A stretch of 64,000 nucleotides of DNA. Origin: Lentisphaerota bacterium (lineage in GTDB: Bacteria > Verrucomicrobiota > Lentisphaeria > Oligosphaerales > JABHEG01). Each line of letters opens with the position of its first letter. Positions within the stretch are counted from its first letter, which is position 1. The notes under the pieces were generated by a model. The model was given only the letters and a program-made list of their open reading frames with translations. It was not told where the DNA came from and searched no databases. The DNA lies in contig JABHEG010000311.1 in NCBI GenBank assembly GCA_018676675.1, positions 1 through 64,000 of the forward strand. Reading direction: 5' to 3'. Below, one piece after another: positions 50,449 to 59,277 of this stretch. The position numbers were made by a program, and so were the translations under genes.

Positions 50449-52813
50449 AGTCACATGCATCAGGGGTGTTGACCTGTATCTCCAACTCCTCTCCTTTGAG
50501 GCTCCAATCAACCGTGATGTCGCCATGGGGCGTCGGTACAAGACCTCGGGCAAAGGTCAGGCCGCATGGTTGTGGGCATACGGCGACACGCGAGAAGCCC
50601 GGGTCCAGTGGTGCGATCCCCAGAATCCTGGTCGACATTTGGTAGAGCACGGTGCCATTCCATGCGTGGCTCAGATCCCCCTTGCCCCACATCTCGTAAG
50701 AGGTCTGAGTTTCCTCGACGATCGTCCAGCGCTTCAGTAGGTCTACAGCGTAGGCTCCGAAGACACCGGCATGGTCCAATGCATCGAAGACAAAGTGCAT
50801 GAAGTAGGGCTGCACCTCTACGGAGGACTGACGCATAGCCCGATGCATGATGTCGGCCTGCCGGTTCTCCGGCGCGAGATCGTAGAGAACGGCAAGGGAA
50901 TTGACGTGCGGGGTGTGCGTCCGGACGTCCTGGTCGGGTGGGAGCCACGGCTCGAAAGGCGCCACCTCGGATACGAAGGGCACGCCGTCGCGATAGAGCC
51001 CTTCGTCCTCATCCCAGAGCACGGCATTGAAGTCCGTGCAGAGCTCGGCACGCAACTCCCGGTAACGGGCAAGTCGGGAGGAGTCGCCCTGCAATTCTGC
51101 CACCCGAATCCCATCCACCAGGCCGCGGTAGTAAAAGGCACTCATGTACCCCATACCGATGACCGCAGGGGGGTGATGCCCGCTGAAGCCGGCAATGTCG
51201 ACCCAGTCCAGGAACATGTAGGTAGGCGCGTTGCAGATCAGTCCGTTCTTTCCTCGCCATGACTCGAACGTGTCCAGCAGCTTGTGCACCTGCTCCGCAG
51301 TCTCGAGCACGACGCCTTGGTCCCCAGTGTAGTCATAGTAAGCCATCAGCATCTGCAGCCACAGGAGCGAATAGCTCGTGTGAAAATTGCGGTACTCCAC
51401 GGTGGTCAGCACTCGGGCGAACTTGCGAAGGTCCTGCCTGACCAGCCAGGGAGCACCGAATACCTGGAAGTTGATCAGGGCCTCAATCAAGTAGTCGCCG
51501 GGGTCGCTGATCGGCTCCTGATGGTGCGGCGAGTCGAGGTGATGCGTTTGCATGCAGATCTGCAGGGCATGTCGTGACGACTTCCACAGGGCATTCAGTT
51601 CGGGATCACTGCATTCGAAGCTGCCCCGGTACTCAACGGGCTGCGAGGTGAACACGAGCTGGATATCCCGGATCTCGATCGGTCGGGTGACATTGCGGGC
51701 CTCAACCCGCAGATAGGTGCAGCTCCCGTATCCCGGGAACTCGAAGGACTGCTTCCCATCGCGCAGAATACAGGCCACAACGCGATTTGGGTTGCCCCGC
51801 AGTTCCTCCCAGCTGAACAGGAGCTCGGCGCCGGCACAGCCATTGACTCTCACCCCAACGTAAGCGGGGATCACCCGGTCCACTTTGAGATAGAAAGAGC
51901 CATCGCCCTTGATGCGGATCGTTTGCCCTTCTTCCGGAGTTACCGGCACATCGATGGCCCCCTCAACGTCAACGATTTCCCGGACGGGGTAGCGGGCTTC
52001 CATGCACGGAGGAATCTCGCTCGGGGCCATCGGGCCCCAAATGGACTCGATCTCCGTCGCGTCTTTCCACGTCGCACCACCATCGCGCCCTTCCAGCCAC
52101 CCCACAGGCTCCTGCGCGGCCACGCACGTCATGTCGGCCCTCGCCGCGCGCTCGTTGTACGCGCTGTCCGGGGCAGGGGCATGGTCGTCTCGGCATGCTC
52201 CAGGGGCGGCGCAGACCAGGTACTCTCCCGGCGATGACTGCCACGAGGCGTCGGTCGCTATCGATAGGCTGTCGCCATCGGCCCGCGTCACCTGTGCGTC
52301 AAGCCAGAAGCCGGGCTTTCCGGCCGTCAGGTAGGCCCCGGCGCGCTGATACACGAACACTTCAGCGGCAATGGTGTTGGCCCCCGGCTGGAAGTAGGGC
52401 GTCAGGTCCCGGACAACGTAGAGCCACTGCCGGGTCGAGATGGCGTACCGGTCTTTCACGATGACCGGGATGTCGCTGCCGATGTCGTCCGGGCCACGAG
52501 CCACCATGATCCCGTTCACGTAAAGCCGAAAACAGACATCGGCACTGATACGTGCGGTTACCTGTTGCGGCTGGTCGGGAAGCTCAACGGTTTTGCGGAA
52601 CAGCGCCAGGTCGTGGCGTCCCGGCCACTCATCCTGGTTGACATAGATCCAGCGCGCCGCGAACGACTCGGGCTCATGATCAGGGATTGCGAACCGATAG
52701 CCCGGGGCCTGCACGCCCTCCTCATCAACAGTTGCCGACATGCCGGGGTACCGGATGGGGCCGAGGCCGGCTGTCGGCAGAGATCGATCACCTGCTTCTC
52801 GATGGTTCTTCAT
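50402..52813 (-). CDS. GH78-like alpha-L-rhamnosidase, C-terminus formed by the MITE
   Basis: An 803-aa protein without a signal peptide; start supported by AGAGGA. It has an N-terminal sugar-binding beta-sandwich (CFRLYVNGIMVARGPDD, GANTIAAEVFVY), then ELLFSWEELRGNP and YLRVEARNVT, and an (alpha/alpha)6 barrel opening with LDSPHHQEPISDPGDYLIEAL, the region where GH78 enzymes carry their acid residues (DCPQRDE-type). LLWLQMLMAYYDYTGD and HAWNGTVLYQMSTRILGI continue the family pattern. It should release L-rhamnose or a related deoxy sugar inside the cell. The last dozen codons (WWRAQIPGPARVDG) are MITE sequence, replacing the native end. Confidence 0.8.
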   Translation of the reverse strand: MKNHREAGDRSLPTAGLGPIRYPGMSATVDEEGVQAPGYRFAIPDHEPESFAARWIYVNQDEWPGRHDLALFRKTVELPDQPQQVTARISADVCFRLYVNGIMVARGPDDIGSDIPVIVKDRYAISTRQWLYVVRDLTPYFQPGANTIAAEVFVYQRAGAYLTAGKPGFWLDAQVTRADGDSLSIATDASWQSSPGEYLVCAAPGACRDDHAPAPDSAYNERAARADMTCVAAQEPVGWLEGRDGGATWKDATEIESIWGPMAPSEIPPCMEARYPVREIVDVEGAIDVPVTPEEGQTIRIKGDGSFYLKVDRVIPAYVGVRVNGCAGAELLFSWEELRGNPNRVVACILRDGKQSFEFPGYGSCTYLRVEARNVTRPIEIRDIQLVFTSQPVEYRGSFECSDPELNALWKSSRHALQICMQTHHLDSPHHQEPISDPGDYLIEALINFQVFGAPWLVRQDLRKFARVLTTVEYRNFHTSYSLLWLQMLMAYYDYTGDQGVVLETAEQVHKLLDTFESWRGKNGLICNAPTYMFLDWVDIAGFSGHHPPAVIGMGYMSAFYYRGLVDGIRVAELQGDSSRLARYRELRAELCTDFNAVLWDEDEGLYRDGVPFVSEVAPFEPWLPPDQDVRTHTPHVNSLAVLYDLAPENRQADIMHRAMRQSSVEVQPYFMHFVFDALDHAGVFGAYAVDLLKRWTIVEETQTSYEMWGKGDLSHAWNGTVLYQMSTRILGIAPLDPGFSRVAVCPQPCGLTFARGLVPTPHGDITVDWSLKGEELEIQVNTPDACDCWWRAQIPGPARVDG

Positions 52814-52857
52814 CTGTTCCTCTCATGCCTTTCTCGGTTCGGCCATCCCTGCGCCTG

Positions 52858-53021
52858 GTGTGCCGTCCCTGAAGTAATGAAGCACGAATTGCAGCTGTCT
52901 TGGACGCAGAGACGCTCCACCGGGCGACGACGATGGCTCAGCATCGACTTACGCCCGGAGATGCACCTGAAGCGACCAGAATGGCCGACGTTCGTGCACC
53001 ATTACTTCAGGGACGGCACAC
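52858..53021. mobile_element. 164-bp MITE-like element
   Basis: GTGTGCCGTCCCTGAAGTAA... at 52858-52888 faces its reverse complement at 52991-53021, matching at 29 of 31 bases. The 102 bases between encode nothing recognisable. Its ends differ from the IS630-type family above, so it is a second family. Its right end supplies the final codons (VCRP) and TGA of the URO-D-family gene. No clear target-site duplication is visible. Confidence 0.7.
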
Positions 53022-54227
53022 TAGATCATCTCGGCAATCGCGATACGCCTGCAGCATCGCGCCCAGGTGTGCTTCAGGCATGTCTCCGGGCAGGTTGTGG
53101 ACGCCGGCGAAGATGTAGCCGCCGTTCCTGCTCAGGGCGGTGATATTCGCTCTTACAGTCTCGTAGACCACGTCTGGGGACGTCGTTGCGGGTAGCTGCA
53201 CGGCATCGAAACCGCCGCCGTAGAAGATCAGTCGGTCACCGAAGCGCTCCTTGAGCCCGGTCGGCTCCATGCCGTTGGCCGAGACCTGGACGGGGTTGTA
53301 GATGTCGACTCCACACTCAATCAGATCGTCCAAGATGTCGATCGTGGCCCCGCACGTGTGGAGGTTGATCTTCATGTCTGTGATTTTGTGCCACTCTGTG
53401 AAGAGCCTTCTGTAGTGTGGCTTGTAGATCTGTTGCCAGAGCTCCGGGCCGATGGTGATGCCGCGTGTGTCCCCCATGTCGTCGGCGATTCCGGCAATGT
53501 CACAGTAGGCCCCAACCGCGTCATCCAGCTGTCTGAGCCTGGCGAGCGTAGCATCAACGGCCTTGTCCAGGAATTCGTGACAGGCTTCCGGCTCGGAGAC
53601 CATGCGCATCCACCACGCCTGGGTGCCGCCGGGTTGACACTGCAGCCCTCCCGCGATCTCGCCACAGGCAATGCAGTAGTCCGTGTTTTCGTGTAGCCAT
53701 TCGGCGTCTTCCGCCAGGCGGTCGAGCAATGACTCCGGCAGGTCATGGCTGGGGTTGAAATCGTCGGGGGAGGGGGCTGGAGTGTCCTCGAAGCTCTTGG
53801 CAACGTGCTGTCCGTCCGGCGGATCGAAGTACAGCCCACCGGGGGGGCACATCCTGTTGCCCCACCACCAGGTTCCATCCGGATCCCGACGGAACTCCCA
53901 GGCGTTGGCGACCTGAAGCTCGACATCCCAGATGCGCAGAGGCCTCCACTCGTGCGCTGCATCCGGCCCCCAGAAACGGGACGGACACATGCCGGAGCCC
54001 AGAAGGATGATGTCACCCTCCATCGCATCGAGTACGGATGGCTCGAAGACCGCGTTGGTCATGAAGGTGCAAACACGGTTGGTCGGGTCGTCAACGTCCA
54101 GCACGTTTTTCAGTCTGTGATACGCTACGCTGTGGAGACTGGCCGTCTCACAGCCACCCAGGCCATTGGGAATTCTGTCGACTTGCTCGCCGTTGAGAAA
54201 ACGGCGCATTCTCCCGCGTGGTGTCAT
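53007..54227 (-). CDS. URO-D/methyltransferase-family protein, tail provided by a MITE
   Basis: A 406-aa cytoplasmic protein of the uroporphyrinogen-decarboxylase/MtaA family. It begins MTPRGRMRRFLNGEQVDRIP, the usual first helix and strand, and has the metal-binding type motif MKINLHTCGAT, then GVDIYNPVQVSANGM and GGYIFAGVHNLPGDMP. The HxC motif fits zinc-type methyltransferases (methyl transfer from a corrinoid) more than heme synthesis. Its ATG overlaps the TGA of the GH29 gene by 4 bases, so it is co-translated with a fucosidase. The last codons and stop come from the inverted-repeat element, so a few native residues may be lost. Confidence 0.78.
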   Translation of the reverse strand: MTPRGRMRRFLNGEQVDRIPNGLGGCETASLHSVAYHRLKNVLDVDDPTNRVCTFMTNAVFEPSVLDAMEGDIILLGSGMCPSRFWGPDAAHEWRPLRIWDVELQVANAWEFRRDPDGTWWWGNRMCPPGGLYFDPPDGQHVAKSFEDTPAPSPDDFNPSHDLPESLLDRLAEDAEWLHENTDYCIACGEIAGGLQCQPGGTQAWWMRMVSEPEACHEFLDKAVDATLARLRQLDDAVGAYCDIAGIADDMGDTRGITIGPELWQQIYKPHYRRLFTEWHKITDMKINLHTCGATIDILDDLIECGVDIYNPVQVSANGMEPTGLKERFGDRLIFYGGGFDAVQLPATTSPDVVYETVRANITALSRNGGYIFAGVHNLPGDMPEAHLGAMLQAYRDCRDDLVCRP

Positions 54228-56140
54228 CTTGGTGAGAACACTTCCAGTTCAACGAATTGCATGCTGAAAAGCCCATCCTGTGGGGCAGGGCGGAGTTCTG
54301 TGCCGACAACACGCACATAGCGCGCTCTTGCGGGATCGAAGGTCAAGACCAGTGTCTCACTGCTCTGCGGGAGCCCATTTCTGGAGGCCACGGTCTGCCA
54401 TGTTCTGCCGTTCAGGGATACGTCCGCCCTGAGATCTATCGGCAAGCCGGATCCCTCATGGCCGGCATCGCTGCGGGGATACAGGCGCACCTCGCCCACA
54501 GTGTGCTCGTCGGCGAGATGGACGCTTACCCATTGGCTGCCGTTCGTCTCTCGGCGTGCACTGGACCACCCGAGATTACCGGTTGCCCACTTCTCCGGTC
54601 TCCCGGTCACATGCTTCTGGCCATCCGTTAGCCGAATTCGGCCGACGTCGCTGTTGGCCGGCAGCTTGGCGATGTACATCCCGTCGGACGCCGTGACCTT
54701 CTGGTGAAGGGCCAGATTCCGGCGAGGGATCGTGTCGCTGTCGACGCCGAGAGCAATGACCGTGTTGAGCTTGTCCCAGCTGTCCTTGTCATCGAGGATC
54801 AGTTCCAGACCGTCCGGCTTCTGAACCAGACCAACCGCCTTTCCGTTTGCCAGCAGTGTTGCCGAGGCGAACACTTTCCCGTCTTCGGGAAGCGGCAGGG
54901 AGAGACGGTTCCCAGCCGGGGGATTCAGCACGTGGATGTATTCGGCCGAGCCGTCTGTTGCCTTCGTGGCGACGATGCCGTGCGGCAACTTGGAGAGCAT
55001 TGCCCCTTCCGGAGTGGGGTAGGAGGTGCTCGGATAGACTCGGGTGAGGGAAGTCCGGACATCCTTCATGTAGGCTGCGACATCCGCAAAGACTTCGCGT
55101 ACGCCCTTTTCCCAGGAGCCGTCCGCGTAAGGACTGGCCGCCCACGCGCTGCCGGGGCCTTCGGTAGCCGTCGCTGCCTGGAGGACGGTATAGCGGTAGA
55201 GTTGCTCGGCGTTGAGGTGTGTCATGCCTTCTTTGGGGGGCGTGATCGTCGCCCAGTGGTTGGGCAGCACCACGCTCACCACCCGTCGGTAAGCGGGCCA
55301 TGTTTCCACATCATAGTCGTTCTCGTCTTTGGTCATCCAGGGCGAGTGCCAGTTGGCGCGCCACACTTCCCTGTGTCCGAATTCGCAAGTCTCGTTGGGG
55401 CCCGCCAGAGCGTAGAGCTGCAGGTTCGGCGCTTTGCTCAGGATCGTCTCTCGCAGACGGCCGAGATCCAGCTTGCCCTGGAAATCCTCGTTCCCGGACA
55501 GGCCGAATTCCCTGTCAAATCCCATCCCCATCATCTCGTTTCCGTAGCGCTCGGCGAGCTCGGCGTAGATATCGTTGATAAAGTCGTTCCATCTCTTGTA
55601 GTTATCGGTGGGATCGTTCCAGCCGAGCTTCTCCTGGTCTTCCTTCGTGTACGTGTGACCCGCGACGGGGTGCGTGAAAAGGACGAAGCCGATGCCGCGC
55701 TTCCTCAACGCCGCGACCATCTCACCGATCAGATCCCGTTTCGAGGCGTAACCTCTGCCGCGCCACAGATCGGACGCCACAGAAGGATGGAGCATGGTGC
55801 CGAAGCCGTGGAAGTCCGTGATCAACACATACTCGAACCCAAGTGCAACCATCTCATCAGCCACCTTCTCCACATCGATGGAGTCGGCGTATTCATCGAT
55901 CCTCCTGGTGCCGATTGACGCCCCATTCGAGTGCCTGAGCCCTGAATTCTGGGTCGGGGAACATCCCACCCAGTGAATGAACAGGCCGTAACGCATGTCG
56001 AAGGCATCGGTGTAGCGGGGCGTCAGCTCCACGGATCCGCCCCGCCAGAGCGGTTTGGGTAAGGTCCCACAGCCGGTCATGACCGACAAACCGCCCAGCA
56101 TTGCACACATCGTGATCGACGTTCTCAAGACAAGTCCCAT
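54224..56140 (-). CDS. GH29-like alpha-L-fucosidase lipoprotein with discoidin domain
   Basis: A 638-aa protein with a lipoprotein box (LSVMTGC). The barrel starts FDMRYGLFIHWVGCSP and continues VADEMVALGFEYVLITDFHGFG, MVAALRKRGIGFVLFTHP and MMGMGFDREFG, where the Asp is the likely nucleophile. The motif order is that of GH29. From about residue 490 is an F5/8 type C (discoidin) carbohydrate-binding domain (NLALHQKVTASDGMY ... VRLYPRSDAGHEGSGLP ... RYVRVVGTEL). It should release fucose at the cell surface. The downstream URO-D-family gene overlaps it by 4 bases and a GH2 remnant overlaps its start. Confidence 0.8.
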   Translation of the reverse strand: MGLVLRTSITMCAMLGGLSVMTGCGTLPKPLWRGGSVELTPRYTDAFDMRYGLFIHWVGCSPTQNSGLRHSNGASIGTRRIDEYADSIDVEKVADEMVALGFEYVLITDFHGFGTMLHPSVASDLWRGRGYASKRDLIGEMVAALRKRGIGFVLFTHPVAGHTYTKEDQEKLGWNDPTDNYKRWNDFINDIYAELAERYGNEMMGMGFDREFGLSGNEDFQGKLDLGRLRETILSKAPNLQLYALAGPNETCEFGHREVWRANWHSPWMTKDENDYDVETWPAYRRVVSVVLPNHWATITPPKEGMTHLNAEQLYRYTVLQAATATEGPGSAWAASPYADGSWEKGVREVFADVAAYMKDVRTSLTRVYPSTSYPTPEGAMLSKLPHGIVATKATDGSAEYIHVLNPPAGNRLSLPLPEDGKVFASATLLANGKAVGLVQKPDGLELILDDKDSWDKLNTVIALGVDSDTIPRRNLALHQKVTASDGMYIAKLPANSDVGRIRLTDGQKHVTGRPEKWATGNLGWSSARRETNGSQWVSVHLADEHTVGEVRLYPRSDAGHEGSGLPIDLRADVSLNGRTWQTVASRNGLPQSSETLVLTFDPARARYVRVVGTELRPAPQDGLFSMQFVELEVFSPR

Positions 56141-56286
56141 CCCCTATTGAGATTCAGCCACTCATCTCGCGCCATCTGCGGCCGCGGGTACTCCGGTAGA
56201 GGGATGGCGAGGGACAGTCCATCAGCAAACCTGGAGACCAGTTTGGGGGCACGTTCCCAAGTCAGGCTGTGTCGCTTTTCGTTCAT
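56125..56286 (-). pseudogene. 53-codon N-terminal remnant of a GH2-type beta-galactosidase
   Basis: The frame reads MNEKRHSLTW ... LAIPLPEYPRPQMARDEWLNLNRGWD and stops. PLPEYPRPQMxRxxWLNLNGxW is the well-known beginning of a group of GH2 beta-galactosidase-like proteins, so the first 50 codons are original and everything after is gone. An AGGA lies upstream of the ATG, 18 bases after the sulfatase-SGNH gene. The frame runs 16 bases into the next gene, so the deletion joined it almost directly to the fucosidase gene's start. Confidence 0.75.
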
Positions 56287-56304
56287 GAGAGACGTTCCTG
56301 CAGC

Positions 56305-58902
56305 TCAATCGAGGGGGGCGTTGAGCATGGCTTCCCGGACCGATTTCACGACCTGCTCTGCAAGCTTGACAGACCCTTCTTTTGTGAAATGCACATTCCC
56401 CGGCGCAGTGGAATGCGTCCCGTTGAAGCTTGCGGAGAGCGCGTGAAGGTCGTTGATAGCGACGCCGTGCTTCTTCATGATGCCTGCTGCGACTTCGTTG
56501 TATTTGATGTCATCGCCAAGTACACGCCCTGCCTCGCCTTCCGGCACGGCAGTCGTGGAAGCCCAGATGAGTTTGGCGCCTGTTCGTTTGAGCTGCTGCA
56601 CCAGCTCGTCCAGATTCTTCCCGTACTGATCGAGTGGGACCGCCTGCGTGCCGTTCGCCTTGTCGCGGCGCCCCTGGACTTTGGAGTCGGGATGGCGGTA
56701 GCAGAGGTCGTGCAGGCCCCAGTTGAAATGGATCACATCCCACCTGGTCTTGCCCAACCAGCGCTTGAGGCCTCTTAGGCCGGAGTTGGTGTCGCCGCAG
56801 TTGGTCGGTGCCCGTTGCACATTCGCCGTGTTTTTCAGCATCTGGATGGTGGGTTTGGTGTAACCGATGGAAATTGAGTCACCGATGAGCAGGACATTCG
56901 GCAGTTCGGGATTGTGTTCGGCATTCGCTCTCAACCCCTCCATGTCTTGCTTTGGCGTATGGAATTTCGTTGCCATGTTCACTCCATTCACAATCACTTC
57001 CGAGACCTTCCCAGGGTAAGCAAACGGCAACTCATACAGACCAACGGGCGTGTGCGTATCCTGACCGATGGAGAAGCCAACCCCAGGCTGGGTCGTGATC
57101 AGACCGCCGGCGTTTCCGGACGCCACTTCAGCCCCGTTCAACCGCAGGACCATCGCGCCGCCTTCACCGAGGGCAGCCTCCGTGCGGAATGATGAGCCGG
57201 GGGCCGCAGTGGCGGACACGACCGTGGTCAGCTTCCGCTCTACCCGGACACTGAAACAGGGCTTTCCGTTCTGCACGTACACAGAGTAGCCATAGGCTTT
57301 CCCTCCCTGGGCGACCAGAACTCCGTCAGGCTCCGCCCCGGGTACCGCCTCACAGCTGATGGTGATCGGCTTGTTCTCAACCATGGGATTCCGCCCAGTC
57401 GCCCGAGTTGCTTTGCCGCGTTCCGTGCTCTTCCGCTGTTGCCTGGCCGAAGAGCCGCGCCCTTCGTTGTCGTCGGGGGTGACAGTGGGCATGCGCGCTC
57501 CGGTCTTCACTCGCCAATCGTGGAGCATCTGGGTCAGTTTGGCGGCGAGCTTGGGATTGGTCTTTGACAGATCGTTCTGCTCACCGAGGTCGTCGCGCAG
57601 GTTGAACAGCTCCACGTCCATGTTCTTGAAGCGTTCGACCAGCTTGTAGTCGCCCATACGCACCGCGCCGGAAGCGCCCATACTGTTGACAGCGTGATCG
57701 TGCGGGAAGTGGAAGTAGAGGGCGTCACGGTCGAGGCTGTCGGTCTCACCTCGGAGTAGACCAGCCAGGCTGAGCCCGTCAAGGTGCTGGTTCGGCTTCA
57801 GCGGCAGCCCGGCCATGTCAAGAATCGTCGGATAGAAGTCAGTGCTGATGACCGGGACCTCGCAGACGCTCCCTTTCTGCGTCGTCCCCGGCCATCTGAT
57901 GATCATTGGCTCGCGGATGCCACCTTCATAGACCCAGGCTTTGCCGGCCCGGAGCGGCGCGTTGGACGTCGGCCCTCCTTTGGACGATTTGCTGTTCGTT
58001 GACAGGCCGCCGTTGTCGGACATGAGGACGACGATCGTGTTGTTGTCCCTTCCCGACGTCTTCAGGTAGTCCAGAATACGCCCGACGTTCTCGTCCATAC
58101 TCTCGACCATGGCAGCGTAAACGGGATTGTTCTGTCGCGCCCTATTCCAGCTCTGGTACTCCCTGTTGGCCTCGGCCCGGGCAGAGAGCCCCAGCTTCTC
58201 CAGCTTGCTCGTGTACTTGGCGATCTTGTCTCTCTTGCCGGTAACGGGCGTATGAACTGTGTAGGTCCACATGTTCAGGAAGAACGGCTGATCCTGCGTT
58301 CCCTTCATGAACTCGATGGCCTTGCTGGTCAGCACGTCCGTGAGGTAGTCTCCCGGCTTTCCGTCTTCGAGACCCGGGACGTCGTTCTGTGGGCGCTTCT
58401 CGCTCTTGTAGGGGAAGAAGAACGATCCCGGTTGCCCGGCTGAATGCCCGCCAATATTGACGTCGAACCCCTGCGCCTCCGGGTAGTGTGCCTTGTCATG
58501 CTCCTGATGGATCTGCAGGTGCCACTTTCCCAGATGTGCTGTCCGGTACCCGGCCTCCCTCAACGCCTCAGCAAGGGTCACTTCCCGCAGCGGAAGGCTC
58601 TCAGTCGGGGTGGCGCGGGTGAAGTTGATCCGGCTCGGGTACTTGCCTGTCATGATGCTGGCACGGGTTGGCGAACACACCGGACTTGCCGCGTAGGCAC
58701 TCGTGAAGCTCATGCCCTCGGAGGCCAGTCGGTCGATGTTGGGTGTCTCGTGGAACGTCGATCCGAAACAGCCCACGTCAGCCCAGCCGAGGTCGTCGAC
58801 CAGGAGGAGGACGATGTTCGGGCGGGCCTCTTCGGCCGCGGAAGAGAGGCTGCCGAGAACGGCAACAAGCGCAGCAACGCTGATGTAGGCTGTTAACTTC
58901 AT
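56305..58902 (-). CDS. sulfatase - LamG-like - SGNH esterase fusion, exported
   Basis: An 865-aa protein with a signal peptide (ISVAALVAVLGSLSSAA). Residues about 27-470 are a complete sulfatase: NIVLLLVDDLGWADVG, formylglycine motif CSPTR (Cys76), GKWHLQIH, TVHTPV and MSDNGGLS. A basic linker (RQQRKSTERGKATRATGRN, about 490-510) leads to a beta-sandwich of LamG type (about 515-640; GYSVYVQNGKPCFSV, VLRLNGAEVASG). The C-terminal 200 residues are an SGNH hydrolase: GDSISIGY (Ser676), then NCGDTNSG, NWGLHDL and the catalytic His838 in GNVHFT. The chain should remove both a sulfate and an acyl group while holding the polymer. Both active sites appear intact. Confidence 0.9.
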   Translation of the reverse strand: MKLTAYISVAALVAVLGSLSSAAEEARPNIVLLLVDDLGWADVGCFGSTFHETPNIDRLASEGMSFTSAYAASPVCSPTRASIMTGKYPSRINFTRATPTESLPLREVTLAEALREAGYRTAHLGKWHLQIHQEHDKAHYPEAQGFDVNIGGHSAGQPGSFFFPYKSEKRPQNDVPGLEDGKPGDYLTDVLTSKAIEFMKGTQDQPFFLNMWTYTVHTPVTGKRDKIAKYTSKLEKLGLSARAEANREYQSWNRARQNNPVYAAMVESMDENVGRILDYLKTSGRDNNTIVVLMSDNGGLSTNSKSSKGGPTSNAPLRAGKAWVYEGGIREPMIIRWPGTTQKGSVCEVPVISTDFYPTILDMAGLPLKPNQHLDGLSLAGLLRGETDSLDRDALYFHFPHDHAVNSMGASGAVRMGDYKLVERFKNMDVELFNLRDDLGEQNDLSKTNPKLAAKLTQMLHDWRVKTGARMPTVTPDDNEGRGSSARQQRKSTERGKATRATGRNPMVENKPITISCEAVPGAEPDGVLVAQGGKAYGYSVYVQNGKPCFSVRVERKLTTVVSATAAPGSSFRTEAALGEGGAMVLRLNGAEVASGNAGGLITTQPGVGFSIGQDTHTPVGLYELPFAYPGKVSEVIVNGVNMATKFHTPKQDMEGLRANAEHNPELPNVLLIGDSISIGYTKPTIQMLKNTANVQRAPTNCGDTNSGLRGLKRWLGKTRWDVIHFNWGLHDLCYRHPDSKVQGRRDKANGTQAVPLDQYGKNLDELVQQLKRTGAKLIWASTTAVPEGEAGRVLGDDIKYNEVAAGIMKKHGVAINDLHALSASFNGTHSTAPGNVHFTKEGSVKLAEQVVKSVREAMLNAPLD

Positions 58903-59192
58903 TGCATGACTCCAAGCTTACTACCACCGTAACGCAGATAGTGGGCGGACGCGACAGTTCCCCGCACGATGAGCTCGTGGTCCGGACCAAGCTCAATCGC
59001 GGAATCCTGTTGCTTTCCAGCGGCGGGGGCCTGCATGACGGGGGCGGAAAAGGAGTTGGAGATCGACAGGGCAGGGGAGGTGTTGGCGTTCATGCACGCC
59101 GGAGAGAGCACCCCGCCGGTTGGCGCGGCAATGGAAAGAGCTCCCTTGGCGACCGGGTTCTGGATTGCCGAAGCGGATAGCACGTCAGGCAT
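58899..59192 (-). CDS. small unidentified open frame coupled to the sulfatase-SGNH gene
   Basis: A 97-codon frame rich in Ala, Ser and Pro (SAIQNPVAKGALSIAAPTGG, SISNSFSAPVMQAPAAG). AAAAGG lies just upstream of the ATG, with spacing of only about 4 bases, and its TGA overlaps the ATG of the sulfatase-SGNH gene (ATGA). I recognise no family. It could be a small leader protein, the tail of a lost gene, or chance. It occupies most of the 375-base gap before the prepilin-like gene, where nothing else is seen. Confidence 0.3.
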   Translation of the reverse strand: MPDVLSASAIQNPVAKGALSIAAPTGGVLSPACMNANTSPALSISNSFSAPVMQAPAAGKQQDSAIELGPDHELIVRGTVASAHYLRYGGSKLGVMQ

Positions 59193-59277
59193 GCTTCCTT
59201 TTGCGCGAACCCAGCGGTTGGCACAATCGCCCGGGTGCCCTCGGTGTGCGCCGAAGTCACCCCACCGAAGAGCATTT

